Shown piece by piece: positions 54,321 to 62,249 of a stretch of DNA of 64,000 nucleotides. The translations under genes and the position numbers were made by a program. The DNA is from an uncultured Castellaniella sp. Lineage in GTDB: Bacteria > Pseudomonadota > Gammaproteobacteria > Burkholderiales > Burkholderiaceae_B. Each line of letters opens with the position of its first letter. Within the stretch, counting starts at the first letter, position 1. The stretch lies in NCBI RefSeq assembly GCF_937988725.1, contig NZ_CALKHS010000004.1, positions 62,001 to 126,000 of the forward strand, written 5' to 3'. The notes below the pieces were generated by a model that worked only from the letters and a program-made list of their open reading frames with translations, did not search any database and was not told where the DNA came from.

Positions 54321-54857
54321 ATGAAAGCCTTGCTGATCATCGACATGCAACAGGCGATGCAGGATCGGATCGACGCTGGCCGGGATCACGTCGATCCCGG
54401 GGCGCCGGCCAGGATCGCGGCGCTGGCGGCTGCTTTCCGCAGGCAGGGGATGCCGGTCATCCACGTCCGGCATCAGGACGCGGACCCGGACTCGCCCTTT
54501 CACCCTCAGGCTTCCGGGTATCCGCCCATGCCGTGCGCGCGGGCCCTGGATGGCGAACCGGTGTTCCTCAAGCGGACGTCCTCGGCCTTCGCCTCCACGG
54601 ATCTCCAGACCCATCTGCAAGGGCGAGGGATCACCGATCTGGTCGTGACCGGGGCCGTGACCGGCTTCTGCGTCAATTCCACGGTGCGCGCGGGCGCCGA
54701 TCTGGGATTCCGGATGACGGTGGTCCGCGATGCGGTGCTTGGCTTTGGCCTGCCGTCTGCCCGGCTGTCCGCCCGCGCGGTGTCCGACGTGACGCTGGCG
54801 CTGCTGGCGGCCGATTTCGCGGAAATCGTGGATGCCGCGTCGGTCCTGTCCGCCTAG
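54321..54857 (+). CDS. Isochorismatase-like cysteine hydrolase
   Basis: 178-residue hydrolase of the isochorismatase/nicotinamidase superfamily. Catalytic triad visible: Asp in LLIIDMQ, Lys in FLKRTSSAF, and Cys in VTGAVTGFCVNSTVR. Members hydrolyse amides such as ureidoacrylate, carbamoyl compounds or nicotinamide; the substrate is not evident. Start at the ATG with a GGAG site (a GTG one codon earlier is possible). Confidence 0.88.
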   Translation: MKALLIIDMQQAMQDRIDAGRDHVDPGAPARIAALAAAFRRQGMPVIHVRHQDADPDSPFHPQASGYPPMPCARALDGEPVFLKRTSSAFASTDLQTHLQGRGITDLVVTGAVTGFCVNSTVRAGADLGFRMTVVRDAVLGFGLPSARLSARAVSDVTLALLAADFAEIVDAASVLSA

Positions 54858-54909
54858 CGGGGCGGGCTTGGGGCGCGGATCCCGCCGGGCTCGTTCAACC
54901 GCCGCGTCG

Positions 54910-54928
54910 CGGCGCGCCGCCGGGGGCG
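54910..54928. repeat. 19-base repeat, copy 2 (upstream of ychF)
   Basis: Identical to 46254-46272. A TACAAT -10-like box follows at 54947-54952 and ychF starts at 54994. See the finding on the shared upstream element. Confidence 0.55.
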
Positions 54929-54993
54929 CTTTGCCGGGCCCTGCGGGTACAATAGCGCCTTGATTTCCATCCTACTTTTCTCTCAGGTTCCCC

Positions 54994-56085
54994 ATGGCAC
55001 TGCAATGCGGCATCGTTGGCCTGCCCAACGTCGGCAAATCCACTCTGTTCAACGCCCTGACCAAGGCCGGTATCGCCGCTGAAAACTACCCCTTCTGCAC
55101 GATCGAGCCCAACGTCGGCGTGGTCGAGGTCCCGGATCCCCGTCTGACGCAGCTCGCGGCCATCGTCAAGCCGGAGCGCATCGTGCCGGCCGTGGTCGAA
55201 TTCGTGGACATCGCCGGCCTGGTGGCGGGCGCGTCCAAGGGCGAAGGCCTGGGCAACCAGTTCCTGGCCAACATCCGCGAGACCGACGCCATCGTGCACG
55301 TGGTGCGCTGCTTCGAGGACGAGAACGTCGTCCACGTCGCCGGCCGCGTCGACCCGGTGTCCGACATCGAGGTCATCAATACCGAACTGGCGCTGGCGGA
55401 TCTGGCCACGGCCGACAAGATCCTGCAGAAGAATCGCAAGCTGGCGAATTCCGGCGACAAGGAAGCCATCCGCCTGGTGGCCCTGCTGGAACGCGTGGTC
55501 GCCGCCCTGGACGCCGGCAAGTCCGTGCGCAGCCTGGGCCTGGACGAGGAAGAACAGGCCGCCATCCGCGGTTACTGCTTCATCACTGCCAAGCGCGCCA
55601 TGTACGTCGCCAACGTGCGCGACGACGGCTTCGAGAACAATCCCCACCTGAAGGCCGTGCAGGACTACGCCGCCGCCGAGAATGCCCCCGTGGTGGCCGT
55701 GTGCGCCGCCATCGAGGCCGAGATCGCCGACCTGGACGATGCCGACAAGACCGTCTTCCTGGAAGACATGGGCATGAGCGAACCCGGCCTGGACCGCGTC
55801 ATCCGCGCCGGCTACCAGCTGCTGGGCCTGCAGACCTATTTCACCGCCGGCGTCAAGGAAGTCCGCGCCTGGACCATCCCCGTGGGCGCCACCGGCCCCC
55901 AGGCCGCCGGCGTCATCCACACCGACTTCGAACGCGGCTTCATCCGCGCCCAGACCATCGGCTTCGACGACTTCATCGCCTGCAAGGGCGAACAGGGCGC
56001 CAAGGAAGCCGGGAAGATGCGGGCGGAAGGAAAGGAATACGTGGTGAAGGATGGGGACGTGATGAACTTCCTGTTCAATGTGTAA
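54994..56085 (+). CDS. ychF: Redox-regulated ribosome-binding ATPase YchF
   Basis: 363-residue Obg-family P-loop NTPase. Walker A GLPNVGKSTLFNAL, switch regions NYPFCTIEPNVG and DIAGLVAGASKGEGLGNQFL, and the C-terminal TGS domain (LLGLQTYFTAGVKEVRAWTI). In place of the NKxD motif it has the ATP-preferring sequence of this family. Last clearly native housekeeping gene before the low-GC block. Confidence 0.96.
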   Translation: MALQCGIVGLPNVGKSTLFNALTKAGIAAENYPFCTIEPNVGVVEVPDPRLTQLAAIVKPERIVPAVVEFVDIAGLVAGASKGEGLGNQFLANIRETDAIVHVVRCFEDENVVHVAGRVDPVSDIEVINTELALADLATADKILQKNRKLANSGDKEAIRLVALLERVVAALDAGKSVRSLGLDEEEQAAIRGYCFITAKRAMYVANVRDDGFENNPHLKAVQDYAAAENAPVVAVCAAIEAEIADLDDADKTVFLEDMGMSEPGLDRVIRAGYQLLGLQTYFTAGVKEVRAWTIPVGATGPQAAGVIHTDFERGFIRAQTIGFDDFIACKGEQGAKEAGKMRAEGKEYVVKDGDVMNFLFNV

Positions 56086-56184
56086 TAGGGTAGGGAGGCT
56101 CCTCGCCGCAGACGTGAACACCGGGACTGAAGTGCCGCGTTATCATTCTTGAATCTGCATCGCCCCCCGGAAAAGGCTAAGGAA

Positions 56185-56505
56185 ATGGAACAGGTTCTAC
56201 AAAGATTGCGCCAGTTTCGCGATGATCGTGACTGGAAGCGGTTCCATAATCCCAAGGACCTGGCGGTGGCCCTGAGCATCGAAGCCAGCGAACTATTGGA
56301 GGCTTTCCTATGGAAAGCCCCCGAGGCTGCTGATCCCGAGAAGGTCAAGGAAGAACTGGCGGATGTGCTGGCTTATGCTCTGTTGCTGTCCGATGCCTAC
56401 GGCTTTGATGTACAGCAGATCGTTCTGGATAAAATCGAACGGAATGAAGAAAAATATCCGATCGAAAAATCCAGAGGCAGCTCGAAGAAATACAATGAAC
56501 TATGA
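56185..56505 (+). CDS. MazG-like/dCTPP1-type nucleotide pyrophosphohydrolase
   Basis: 106-residue all-alpha NTP pyrophosphatase. The MazG metal pattern is Glu33, Glu36 and, 21 residues later, Glu57-x-x-Asp60 (EELADVLAY); the tail KYPIEKSRGSSKKYNEL is the hallmark of the dCTPP1/RS21-C6 group, which hydrolyse dCTP and modified dCTPs to monophosphates. The ATG at 56185 with an upstream AAAAGG site is preferred; a TTG 12 codons earlier is also in frame. Its stop overlaps the start of the large helicase-nuclease gene (ATGA), which makes the two a coupled module. Base composition is lower in G+C than neighbours. Confidence 0.88.
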   Translation: MEQVLQRLRQFRDDRDWKRFHNPKDLAVALSIEASELLEAFLWKAPEAADPEKVKEELADVLAYALLLSDAYGFDVQQIVLDKIERNEEKYPIEKSRGSSKKYNEL

Positions 56506-58703
56506 GTCAGGCGAGTCTTGTCGAAGTAAACCGATACGGATTTTCTGCGGATTCCTGGGCAGCCATACAGGAAAATGCATACGCCGCTAATCATTGGCCG
56601 CTGGTATACATCCTGAGCGACGGCTCCGCGCGTAATGCTTCCAAGCCCAACGCCTATGTTGGCGAGACTACTGATACGTTGACACGCTTGGGCACCCATC
56701 TCAAGCATCCGCACAAGAAGCTGCTGACCACGGTGCATCTGATCAGCAGCGAGCGCTTCAATAAATCCGCCACGCTCGATATCGAATCCTCGCTGATCAA
56801 GTACATGGCCGCCGATGGCTGCTTCAAGCTGTTGAACGGCAACCTGGGCCTGGCTGACCACAATTACTTCCAGAAGGACGAACTGTACTCTGAGATCTTT
56901 CGCGAGACCTGGGACAAGCTGCGGGCTCAAGGTGTTGCAGCGCATTCCTTGGAGGCCATCGACAACTCGGACGTCTTCAAGTATTCGCCCTACAAGTCAC
57001 TGTCCCCCGATCAGCGCAAAGGCCTGATTGAAATCATGCGGTCGCTGTTGAATCCGGGGCTGAAGAACCTTGTGGTAGAAGGCGGTGCAGGAACTGGAAA
57101 GTCCGTCCTGGCCATTTTTCTGTTCAAGCTGATTCATACCGACGACGCCACACTGGATTTGCGTGAGTTTTCCGAAGAGGAAACCGAACTGCGCGAGCTG
57201 CTGGCGGAATTTAAAGCCCTCTACCCCAAGCCACGCATGGCCTTGGTTGTGCCAATGGCATCTTTCCGGGAAACCCTGGAGAAAGCCTTCGAGAACATTG
57301 AAGGCTTGCGCGCGAGCATGGTCATCAGCCCTTCAAAGCTGGCACGGCAGGACTACGACATCGTGCTGGTGGATGAGTCCCATCGGTTGCGCAAGCGGAC
57401 CAATCTGGGCTCCTACTACGGGGCCTTCGACAAGGCCTGTGCAGCCCTGGGGTTGGACAAGAAGACTTGCAGTGAGGTCGACTGGGTGATTCAGCAGTCG
57501 AAAAAAGCTGTCTTTTTCTATGACGCGGACCAGACTATCAAACCGTCTGATGCCAACGCCGCTGATTTCCAAGCGGTCAAGTCGTCACCCGGCTCGAAAG
57601 TCATGACGCTGGTTTCACAGTTCCGGGTCCAAGGGGGCCAGCACTATGTGAAATTCATCGATGACTTGTTGAACGTGCGTCTGCCCAGCAGGGAAAAATT
57701 CCATTCAAAGGGATACGAGTTCCTGGTGTTTGACAGCATGCCGGATCTGGTGACGGAGATCAGGCAGCGGGATCAAACTTACGGGCTTGCGCGTCTGATC
57801 GCAGGCTATGCGTGGCCATGGGCGTCCAGAAAAAACCCGCATTTGTACGATATTGAAATCGAGGATGTTCGGCTGCGCTGGAACAGTATCAACGTCGATT
57901 GGATCAACTCGCCAAATGCCATCAATGAGGTCGGCTGCATCCATACGACTCAAGGCTATGACCTGAATTACGCGGGCATCATCTTTGGTCATGAAATTCG
58001 CTATGACGCAGGGCGGGACCAGATCATCATCGACAAAGCCAGCTACCATGATCGCAACGGCAAGCAAACCATAGATGATCCGGATGAGTTGAAGCGGTAC
58101 ATCCTCAACATCTATAAAACCATCATGTTGCGCGGCATAAAGGGAACTTTCGTCTACGCTTGCGATGAAGGTCTGCGCAGCTACCTGAAGCGGCACATCC
58201 CTGTTTATAAATCCAATGTTATTGCGCTGACCAGGCCGTCTGAACGGCTGGAACCCTATGGCAATGCGGTTCCTCTCTACGATTTGCAGGCCGCTGCTGG
58301 CGGCTTCAGCGAACTCCAGCATGTCGAGCATGAAAACTGGGTCGCTGTGCCGTCAGGTATGCCGGTGGGAAGAGATATTTTTGCCTGTCGGGTGGTCGGT
58401 GAGTCGATGAATAAGATCATTCCGAATGGTGCGATCTGTCTTTTTCGTCTGAATCCCGGTGGTAGCCGAAACGGAAAAATCGTACTGGTCGAGTGCGACG
58501 ATATTCAGGATGACGATTCAGGCTCACGCTATACCGTCAAAGAGTACCAGAGCATCAAGACTGAGACTGACGATGGATGGCAGCACGGGAAAATTCTCTT
58601 GAAGCCTCGTTCCCACAATCCCCATATGGTGACGCTCGAACTCAGTAGCGATGACGAACATCGTTATCGCGTGGTTGGCGAGTTTCTGGGCGTGATTGAT
58701 TGA
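56502..58703 (+). CDS. GIY-YIG nuclease / DUF2075 (Schlafen-group-3) helicase / S24 peptidase fusion
   Basis: 733-residue multidomain protein. Residues about 32-120 are a GIY-YIG domain: VYI 35-37, AYVGE 51-55, Arg62, Glu95 and LNGN 111-114. Residues about 165-570 are a DUF2075/SLFN-g3 P-loop NTPase: Walker A GGAGTGKS 194-201, Walker B VLVDESHR 288-295, FFYDADQT 338-345, SQFR 372-375, HTTQGYDLNYAGIIFG 481-496 and Arg544. Residues about 585-733 match the LexA/UmuD S24 fold: VPLYDLQAAAGG with a candidate Ala599-Gly600 scissile bond, Ser635 in VVGESM and Lys680 in YTVKEY. GIY-YIG plus DUF2075 is a known pair (COG3410-like); the S24 tail is what is unusual. Coupled to a dCTP pyrophosphatase-like gene. 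Lower G+C (31 of 60 at 57061-57120) suggests transfer. Function inferred: DNA-damage or phage-triggered nuclease/helicase. Confidence 0.9.
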   Translation: MSQASLVEVNRYGFSADSWAAIQENAYAANHWPLVYILSDGSARNASKPNAYVGETTDTLTRLGTHLKHPHKKLLTTVHLISSERFNKSATLDIESSLIKYMAADGCFKLLNGNLGLADHNYFQKDELYSEIFRETWDKLRAQGVAAHSLEAIDNSDVFKYSPYKSLSPDQRKGLIEIMRSLLNPGLKNLVVEGGAGTGKSVLAIFLFKLIHTDDATLDLREFSEEETELRELLAEFKALYPKPRMALVVPMASFRETLEKAFENIEGLRASMVISPSKLARQDYDIVLVDESHRLRKRTNLGSYYGAFDKACAALGLDKKTCSEVDWVIQQSKKAVFFYDADQTIKPSDANAADFQAVKSSPGSKVMTLVSQFRVQGGQHYVKFIDDLLNVRLPSREKFHSKGYEFLVFDSMPDLVTEIRQRDQTYGLARLIAGYAWPWASRKNPHLYDIEIEDVRLRWNSINVDWINSPNAINEVGCIHTTQGYDLNYAGIIFGHEIRYDAGRDQIIIDKASYHDRNGKQTIDDPDELKRYILNIYKTIMLRGIKGTFVYACDEGLRSYLKRHIPVYKSNVIALTRPSERLEPYGNAVPLYDLQAAAGGFSELQHVEHENWVAVPSGMPVGRDIFACRVVGESMNKIIPNGAICLFRLNPGGSRNGKIVLVECDDIQDDDSGSRYTVKEYQSIKTETDDGWQHGKILLKPRSHNPHMVTLELSSDDEHRYRVVGEFLGVID

Positions 58704-58744
58704 GCATTTTTTAGGTGTGGGCAAGACGCGGGCCATCTGCCGCA

Positions 58745-58771
58745 AAGTGTCCAACAGCCTGTTGGACACTT
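58745..58771. repeat. Perfect 27-base palindrome
   Basis: Thirteen-base arms AAGTGTCCAACAG and CTGTTGGACACTT surround a single C, 42 bases after the fusion-gene stop. It can form a strong hairpin ending transcription, but has no long T-run; it could instead be a protein-binding or recombination site. I saw no second copy in the window. Confidence 0.7.
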
Positions 58772-59107
58772 CGTTCCTGTTTCAGTGATGATGTGAGTGG
58801 GGTAGTCCAACTGAAAAAATGGGGTATTTTGCATGACAATGTCCCATTTGGTCCGCGCCTGACTTCCACTTGTCCAGGATCGGCAGCAGGTTGCGCACAA
58901 TGCTCAAGCCGCTCTGCTGATCCGTCTGGTTGAGAAGTTTCCCGACACAGTGAAACGGTTAGCAATGATGTAATTGATATTCAAAATATTTCCTGACTGC
59001 CTCAAGGGTGCGGCGTTTGCCTTGGAAATCTTGAGCGTCATGCGAATAATGGATATCCCCCATCCGCATATTTAATTTCCAAATATCCCCCCGCTTCCTT
59101 ATCATGG
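58772..59107. other. AT-rich stretch without a convincing gene
   Basis: About 335 bases of low G+C (25 of 60 at 58921-58980). Short open frames exist on both strands, but none has a recognisable protein, a ribosome site and a sensible start. It may hold remnants of a decayed gene or insertion element; I could not identify either. Confidence 0.5.
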
Positions 59108-59143
59108 GTGCTGTCCAGACAGCACATGCCGGGCTGAAGCCCG
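59108..59143 (+). other. Tandem hairpins in the leader of the ankyrin gene
   Basis: GTGCTGTC/GACAGCAC (59108-59125, two-base loop) and CGGGCT/AGCCCG (59130-59143, two-base loop) are both perfect and lie directly before the start codon at 59155. A weak promoter (TTCCAA 59077-59082, TATCAT 59100-59105) would place both in the transcript or across its start. Confidence 0.5.
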
Positions 59144-59154
59144 CAGAAATCACC

Positions 59155-59826
59155 ATGCGCCATCACCCCATTCGCAACAAACTCGTCCTGCTGACGCTTG
59201 CCATCATGCCCTTCATCGCCTCCATTGGGCCCGCCAATGCCGCTCCCCTGCACGTCGCGGCGGAGAAAAACGATGTGGCCGGCATCAGCAAGCTGCTGGC
59301 CGAAGGCGCTGCCATCGACGAGCGCGACGGCAGCGGGGCGACGCCGCTGCTGGTCGCGACGCATGCCAATCAGGTCGAGGCGGCCAAGGCCCTGATCGAT
59401 GCCGGCGCGGACGTCAACGCCCTGGACAAGATCCACGACAGCCCGTATCTCTATGCCGGCGCCCGGGGGCATCTGGAGATCCTGAAGATGACGCTGTCGC
59501 ATGGAGCGGATCTGAAGAGCCTGAACCGCTACGAAGGCACGGCCCTGATCCCCGCCGCGGAGCGCGGCCACGTCGAGACGGTGCGCACGCTGATCGCCGC
59601 CGGCGTGGATGTGAATCACGTCAATCGCCTGGGGTGGACGGCGTTGCTGGAAGCCATCATCCTGGGTAGCGGCGGCCAGCGGCACCAGGACATCGTGGAT
59701 GCGCTGGTGAAGGGCGGCGCCGACGTCAACCTGGCGGATGGCCAGGGCGTGACGCCGCTGCAGCATGCGCGTTCCCGTCACTACGATCGGATCGAAGCGA
59801 TCCTGGTGGCGGCCGGCGCGCGTTGA
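59155..59826 (+). CDS. Periplasmic ankyrin-repeat protein
   Basis: 223 residues: signal peptide about 1-29 (ends IGPANA) and five to six ankyrin repeats (for example GATPLLVATHANQVEAAKALIDAGADVNA and WTALLEAIILGSGG). Proteins like this are often encoded beside catalases or other enzymes and may protect them or bind partners, but nothing specific can be said. ATG at 59155 is preferred because the signal peptide begins there; 17 earlier codons in frame are not plausible. Normal high G+C returns here. Confidence 0.85.
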   Translation: MRHHPIRNKLVLLTLAIMPFIASIGPANAAPLHVAAEKNDVAGISKLLAEGAAIDERDGSGATPLLVATHANQVEAAKALIDAGADVNALDKIHDSPYLYAGARGHLEILKMTLSHGADLKSLNRYEGTALIPAAERGHVETVRTLIAAGVDVNHVNRLGWTALLEAIILGSGGQRHQDIVDALVKGGADVNLADGQGVTPLQHARSRHYDRIEAILVAAGAR

Positions 59827-59857
59827 ATATCTGAACATGGATGGAAGGAACCCGATC

Positions 59858-60322
59858 ATGATGGACGAAACCCGCTACCTGCAGAAAGCCATCGAACTGG
59901 CGCGCGCCAATATGCGCCAGGGCGGCCGCCCCTTCGGAGCGGTCGTGGTCCGGGACGGCCAAGAGATCGCCGCGGGCGTCAATGAGATCCTGGCGACCAA
60001 CGATCCCACCGCCCACGCGGAATTGACGGCTTTGCGCGCCGCCAGCCGCGCGCTCGGCTCGCCGGACCTGAGCGGCTGCGCGGTTTATGCCAGCGGGCAT
60101 CCCTGTCCCATGTGCATGGCGGCGATGCGGATGTCGGGCGTGCGCCTGGTGCGATACGCCTATTCCAACGACGACGGGGCGCCGTTCGGGCTGTCCACGG
60201 CGGCCGTCTATGAGGATCTGGCCAAACCCTTCGAGCAGCAGTCCATGGACATCCGCCATGTGCCGGTGGATGACCCTGAACTGTATGCCGAGTGGGCGCA
60301 GGCGCGGGACAAGCAGGCGTAG
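59858..60322 (+). CDS. Nucleoside/nucleobase deaminase (CDA superfamily)
   Basis: 154-residue zinc deaminase. Zinc and catalytic motif: PTAHAELTALR (His and Glu) and ASGHPCPMCMAAM (PCxxC). RPFGAVVVRDG at the N-terminus is typical of guanine deaminase/cytosine deaminase-like proteins and TadA relatives. The size and sequence favour a free-base deaminase (guanine or cytosine) over tRNA editing, but TadA-like substrates are not excluded. A GGAAGGA site precedes the chosen ATG. It follows the ankyrin gene by 31 bases and precedes the transporter by three. Confidence 0.85.
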   Translation: MMDETRYLQKAIELARANMRQGGRPFGAVVVRDGQEIAAGVNEILATNDPTAHAELTALRAASRALGSPDLSGCAVYASGHPCPMCMAAMRMSGVRLVRYAYSNDDGAPFGLSTAAVYEDLAKPFEQQSMDIRHVPVDDPELYAEWAQARDKQA

Positions 60323-60325
60323 ATC

Positions 60326-61570
60326 GTGACGTCAAAGATTTCCAAGTCGTCCTGGCTGCTGCTGGCGGCCGTGGCGCTGATCGCGCTCAACCTTCGGCCG
60401 TTCATCACCGGTGTCGGGCCCCTGGCGGCGGAGATCGGCCGGCGGACCGGCCTGGATCTTCAGGGCATGGCGCTGCTGACCCTGGTGCCCATGTTTCTGA
60501 TGGGCGTGTTTGCCTTCGCGGGGCCTTTTTTGCAGACCCGGGTTGGGGAGCGGCGCTCGATCATGGTCGCAGTCGCGCTGCTGGTCGCGGGATCCCTGCT
60601 GCGCCTCTGGACCACTGCGGGCTGGCAGCTCGTGGGGACGGCCGCCTTGCTGGGGCTGGGCACCGCGGTCGTGCAGGCAGTGCTGCCTGGTATCGTCAAG
60701 CGGCAGTTTCCGCGTCACGTCGGTGTCGTCATGGGGGTGTATTCGGCCATGCTGATGGGGGGCGGTGCGCTGGGCGCCCAAGTCGCGCCGTGGGTGGCGG
60801 CGGCCGGGGGCGATTGGCATATCGGCCTGGCCTGGATGGCCGCGCCGGCCGCCCTGGCTTTGGCGCTGGCGGCGCGCAGCCTGCCGCGCGACGTGCCGGT
60901 CCGGCAAGCGCGCCAGTCCGTGGCGGTCTATCTGCGCCGCCCGCGCGTCTGGCTGCTGATGCTGTGCTTCGGCCTGGTGAATGGCGGTTATTCGACGGCG
61001 GTCGCCTGGCTGGCGCCGTTCTATCAGGAACACGGCTGGAGCGCTGCGGCCAGCGGCAGCCTGCTGGCCATCATGGCCGTGTGCCAGGCGATGGCCGCCT
61101 TGCTGCTGCCGATCTGCGCGGGCCGCCGCGAGGATCGCCGACCCTGGTTGTGGCTGACCCTGGCCATGCAGGCGCTGGGCTTCATCGCCCTGGCCTGGTG
61201 GCCGGAGGTGACGCCGGTCTTGTGGGTGGCGGTGCTGGGCGCCGGATTGGGCGGGTGTTTCGCCTTGTCCCTGATCGTGGCGCTTGACCATCTGTCCGAC
61301 CCGGCCCAGGCCGGCGCGCTGTCCGCGCTCATGCAGGGCGGCGGATTTTTGCTGACCGCGTTCCCGCCGTGGATCGTGGCGGTGCTGCGGGACCTCACCG
61401 GCAGCTTCACGATGGGCTGGCTGCTGCATCTGGGCTGCGCTGTCATTGTCGCCATCCTGTATTGGCGTGTTTCTCCGGCCAGCTACCAGCGCGCCATGCG
61501 GATGACGCCCCAGGCGGCGCCCGGCGCGTGTCTGTCCGCGGGCTCGGCCGCGCCGTCTTCCCTGCCGTGA
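60326..61570 (+). CDS. MFS transporter, CynX/NimT family
   Basis: 414-residue major facilitator with 12 helices. The N-terminal LNLRPFITGVGPLAAEI is the signature of the CynX (cyanate/nitroimidazole) family. Start is GTG, three bases after the deaminase stop, without a strong ribosome site, so coupled translation is likely. Substrate is unknown; transport of a base or small anion made or used by the adjacent deaminase is a reasonable guess. Confidence 0.85.
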   Translation: MTSKISKSSWLLLAAVALIALNLRPFITGVGPLAAEIGRRTGLDLQGMALLTLVPMFLMGVFAFAGPFLQTRVGERRSIMVAVALLVAGSLLRLWTTAGWQLVGTAALLGLGTAVVQAVLPGIVKRQFPRHVGVVMGVYSAMLMGGGALGAQVAPWVAAAGGDWHIGLAWMAAPAALALALAARSLPRDVPVRQARQSVAVYLRRPRVWLLMLCFGLVNGGYSTAVAWLAPFYQEHGWSAAASGSLLAIMAVCQAMAALLLPICAGRREDRRPWLWLTLAMQALGFIALAWWPEVTPVLWVAVLGAGLGGCFALSLIVALDHLSDPAQAGALSALMQGGGFLLTAFPPWIVAVLRDLTGSFTMGWLLHLGCAVIVAILYWRVSPASYQRAMRMTPQAAPGACLSAGSAAPSSLP

Positions 61571-61612
61571 CGCGCGGGGCGGGGGCCCCGGCGCCCGCCG
61601 ATCTCTGGCAGA

Positions 61613-62230
61613 ATGCGCGGCATGAGCCTGCCTTCCGACCTGATCGATTTCCTGCCCTGTCCGACCCCCGAGGCCTGGGTGCGGGCCGCCCTGGCGCAGC
61701 AGGACATCCTGCTGCTGGATCACCGCAACTGCGAACTGAAGGCCGCGGCCACCGCCATGAGCCTGATTGCGCGCTACGGACAGGATGCCGAATTGTCGGC
61801 CGCGCTATCCAAGCTAGCCCGGGAAGAACTCGTTCATCACGAACAGGTGCTGCGCTGGCTGAAGCGGCGCGGCGTCGCCCTGCGGCCTTTGACGGCCAGC
61901 CGCTACGCGTCCGGCCTACGGGCGGCGGTGCGCACCCATGAACCGGCCAAGCTGGTGGACACGCTGATCGTCGGGGCCTTCATCGAGGCCCGTTCCTGCG
62001 AACGCTTCGCGGCATTGGCGCCGCATCTGGACGAGGAACTGGCGACGTTCTACACCGGCCTGCTGCAGTCCGAAGGCCGCCACTATCAGGGCTATCTGCG
62101 TTTCGCATACCGGTTCGGCGAACCCCAGGACGTGGAACGGTCGATTCAGAAAATCCGTCAGGTCGAACAAGGCCTGATCGAATCCCCCGATCCTGAATTC
62201 CGCTTCCACAGCGGGTGCCCCGCAGGCTGA
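61613..62230 (+). CDS. miaE: tRNA-(ms2io6A37) hydroxylase MiaE
   Basis: 205-residue diiron monooxygenase hydroxylating the isopentenyl group of ms2i6A37 in tRNA. The ferritin-like iron ligands are in DHRNCELKAAATAM, REELVHHEQVLRWL, AFIEARSCERF and LLQSEGRHYQGYL. Two start codons (61613 and 61622) are possible and neither has a strong ribosome site. Monocistronic, convergent with the TRIC-family gene. Confidence 0.92.
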   Translation: MRGMSLPSDLIDFLPCPTPEAWVRAALAQQDILLLDHRNCELKAAATAMSLIARYGQDAELSAALSKLAREELVHHEQVLRWLKRRGVALRPLTASRYASGLRAAVRTHEPAKLVDTLIVGAFIEARSCERFAALAPHLDEELATFYTGLLQSEGRHYQGYLRFAYRFGEPQDVERSIQKIRQVEQGLIESPDPEFRFHSGCPAG

Positions 62231-62249
62231 GCCGGCGCGGACTCCAACG

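Noticed and set aside
58772..59107. Insertion-sequence or transposase remnant
   Set aside because: Low G+C and broken short frames suggested it, but I found no transposase motif and no terminal repeats or target duplication.
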